NCBI RefSeq assembly: GCF_023544665.1
Contig: NZ_JAMJFL010000014.1
Span: 62,001 to 126,000, forward strand
Direction: 5' to 3'
Length of the DNA stretch: 64,000 nucleotides
From: Streptomyces sp. YS415
Lineage (GTDB): Bacteria; Actinomycetota; Actinomycetes; Streptomycetales; Streptomycetaceae
A program made the position numbers and the translations under genes. A model generated the notes under the pieces. It was not told the origin of the DNA. It saw only the letters and a list, made by a program, of their open reading frames with translations, and made no database searches. This document shows positions 63,283-64,000 of this stretch, piece after piece. Position 1 is the stretch's first letter, and each line of letters opens with the position of its first letter.

Positions 63283-64000
63283 GTGGGGCCACCTTCCACC
63301 AGGGCAGGTAACGGGTGTCTACGGGGGTCGGCGTGGTCTTGGCCGGACGGTTGCCCTCTGCCGGGCCGGAAGGGCCGACGGGCAGCGTGACGACCCGCAG
63401 TTGGATGGAGTCGAAGGAGCCGCCGCCCTGGTCGGCGACGCGCTCCGCCGCGATGTTGCGGAGATACTGACGGATCATCACGGCCCGCTCCGAACGGGGC
63501 TGGTCGTCGCCGCCGAGCGTTTCGAGGTAGGAGCTCCAGGCCCGGCGCAGCATGTTCTGCGTCGTATGGCTCGGGAAGGGGTTGTGTCTGGTCGCGGCGT
63601 TGTCCACACCGCTCAGATCGAACCAGTCGCTCACCTGCACGGTGCCGTTCGTATCGGTCCTCATGGTCCGCACCGAGATCTGCCGGTTGACCGACTCCGG
63701 ATCCGGGGCGAAGAGCCGCCAATTCTGCTCGAACACGGGAAAGACCCATGCCTTGATCTGTTTGCTGTACAGCTGCGAGATGGCGTTCGCAGGCGCCACA
63801 TGGAGAAAGACCAGGACTACGTGAATGAGCGTGGCCGCGAGGCAGAGGACTACGGCGGATGCCGTGGCCGCCCGCAGCGAGCGACACGGTCCTCCCGACC
63901 CGCCATGAGAATCATCGAGAATACCGCTGCGGCCATTTTCGGCTTGGCCGGCGTCGGAGTGCTCCGACTTTTGCGCTTCCGCTTGATCGACACCGCTCAG
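63269..64000 (-). CDS. DUF5819 family protein, 5' end beyond window
   Basis: The frame is open to the window edge without an in-frame ATG, GTG or TTG near it, so the start lies outside. At least 243 residues are present. A polar N-terminal tail (QAEAQKSEHSDAGQAENGRS) and one membrane segment (SAVVLCLAATLIHVVLVFLH, ~63790-63870) are followed by the DUF5819 domain (FPVFEQNWRLFAPDPESVNR, SDWFDLSG, RYLPWWKV). These proteins usually precede an HTTM gene, as here. The function is unknown. Confidence 0.82.
   Translation of the reverse strand: MSGVDQAEAQKSEHSDAGQAENGRSGILDDSHGGSGGPCRSLRAATASAVVLCLAATLIHVVLVFLHVAPANAISQLYSKQIKAWVFPVFEQNWRLFAPDPESVNRQISVRTMRTDTNGTVQVSDWFDLSGVDNAATRHNPFPSHTTQNMLRRAWSSYLETLGGDDQPRSERAVMIRQYLRNIAAERVADQGGGSFDSIQLRVVTLPVGPSGPAEGNRPAKTTPTPVDTRYLPWWKVAPHGTD

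Overview
The window is a stretch of Streptomyces chromosome: very high GC, strong third-position GC bias, frequent GTG/TTG starts, 4-bp ATGA/GTGA overlaps, and lineage markers such as a SigB-like sigma factor with a UshX-type partner, nickel superoxide dismutase, a conservon, the fused 2-oxoglutarate decarboxylase (Kgd) and HspR-type control of lon. From memory the order sigH, eshA-like encapsulin, sodN/sodX, malic enzyme, kgd, lon, conservon, rodA/pbp, ligD-pol/ku resembles the central core of the S. coelicolor chromosome (about SCO5240-SCO5310); I could not run an alignment to confirm this. No rRNA, tRNA, CRISPR array, prophage or insertion sequence was seen.

Layout. 0-2.3 kb: end of a membrane protein, a stress sigma factor with its anti-sigma gene, and a UBP zinc-finger protein. 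2.4-7.8 kb: Na+/H+ antiporter, PLP deaminase-like enzyme, then a Family 2B encapsulin (cyclic-nucleotide-binding fold plus shell) directly followed by a polyprenyl synthetase, its probable cargo. 7.8-14.1 kb: a degenerate tandem repeat, GNAT, a TetR/reductase divergent pair with a palindromic operator, a DGPF-protein/ECF42 sigma unit with a matching promoter, DUF952, two VOC proteins and an AraC regulator. 14.2-19.4 kb: sodN/sodX, a CGNR regulator, a methyltransferase and a glutamate-type ABC transporter. 20-27 kb: malic enzyme, quinone-reductase-like enzyme, an HTH/Clp-N pair under a twin operator, a second tandem repeat, and a PadR/DUF4097 pair. 27-36.5 kb: kgd, a two-component system, a spermidine-synthase-like protein and lon. 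36.5-46.9 kb: secreted GH25 lysozyme, MarR, PP2C-like phosphatase, a conservon with an attached flavoprotein monooxygenase, NlpC/P60 hydrolase and a TetR unit. 47-50.2 kb: a third degenerate repeat, two divergent diiron proteins and a DUF3291 gene interrupted by a small palindromic element. 50.3-59.4 kb: PBP and RodA/FtsW, SH3 protein, an orphan histidine kinase with a lipoprotein, phosphatase, NERD protein, vanadium-haloperoxidase-like enzyme and LigD polymerase. 59.4-64 kb: Ku, then a decaying stretch (ketosynthase, SnoaL-like and HxlR remnants around an arginase-family gene), and an HTTM/DUF5819 pair cut by the window end.

The genes mostly serve stress defence and envelope biology: stress sigma factors, Ni-SOD, Lon, NHEJ repair, cell-wall synthesis and hydrolysis, and signalling. 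The most attractive system is the encapsulin plus polyprenyl synthetase operon. Next come the conservon-linked flavoprotein, the divergent diiron pair, and the twin-operator, probably leaderless HTH/Clp-N unit.
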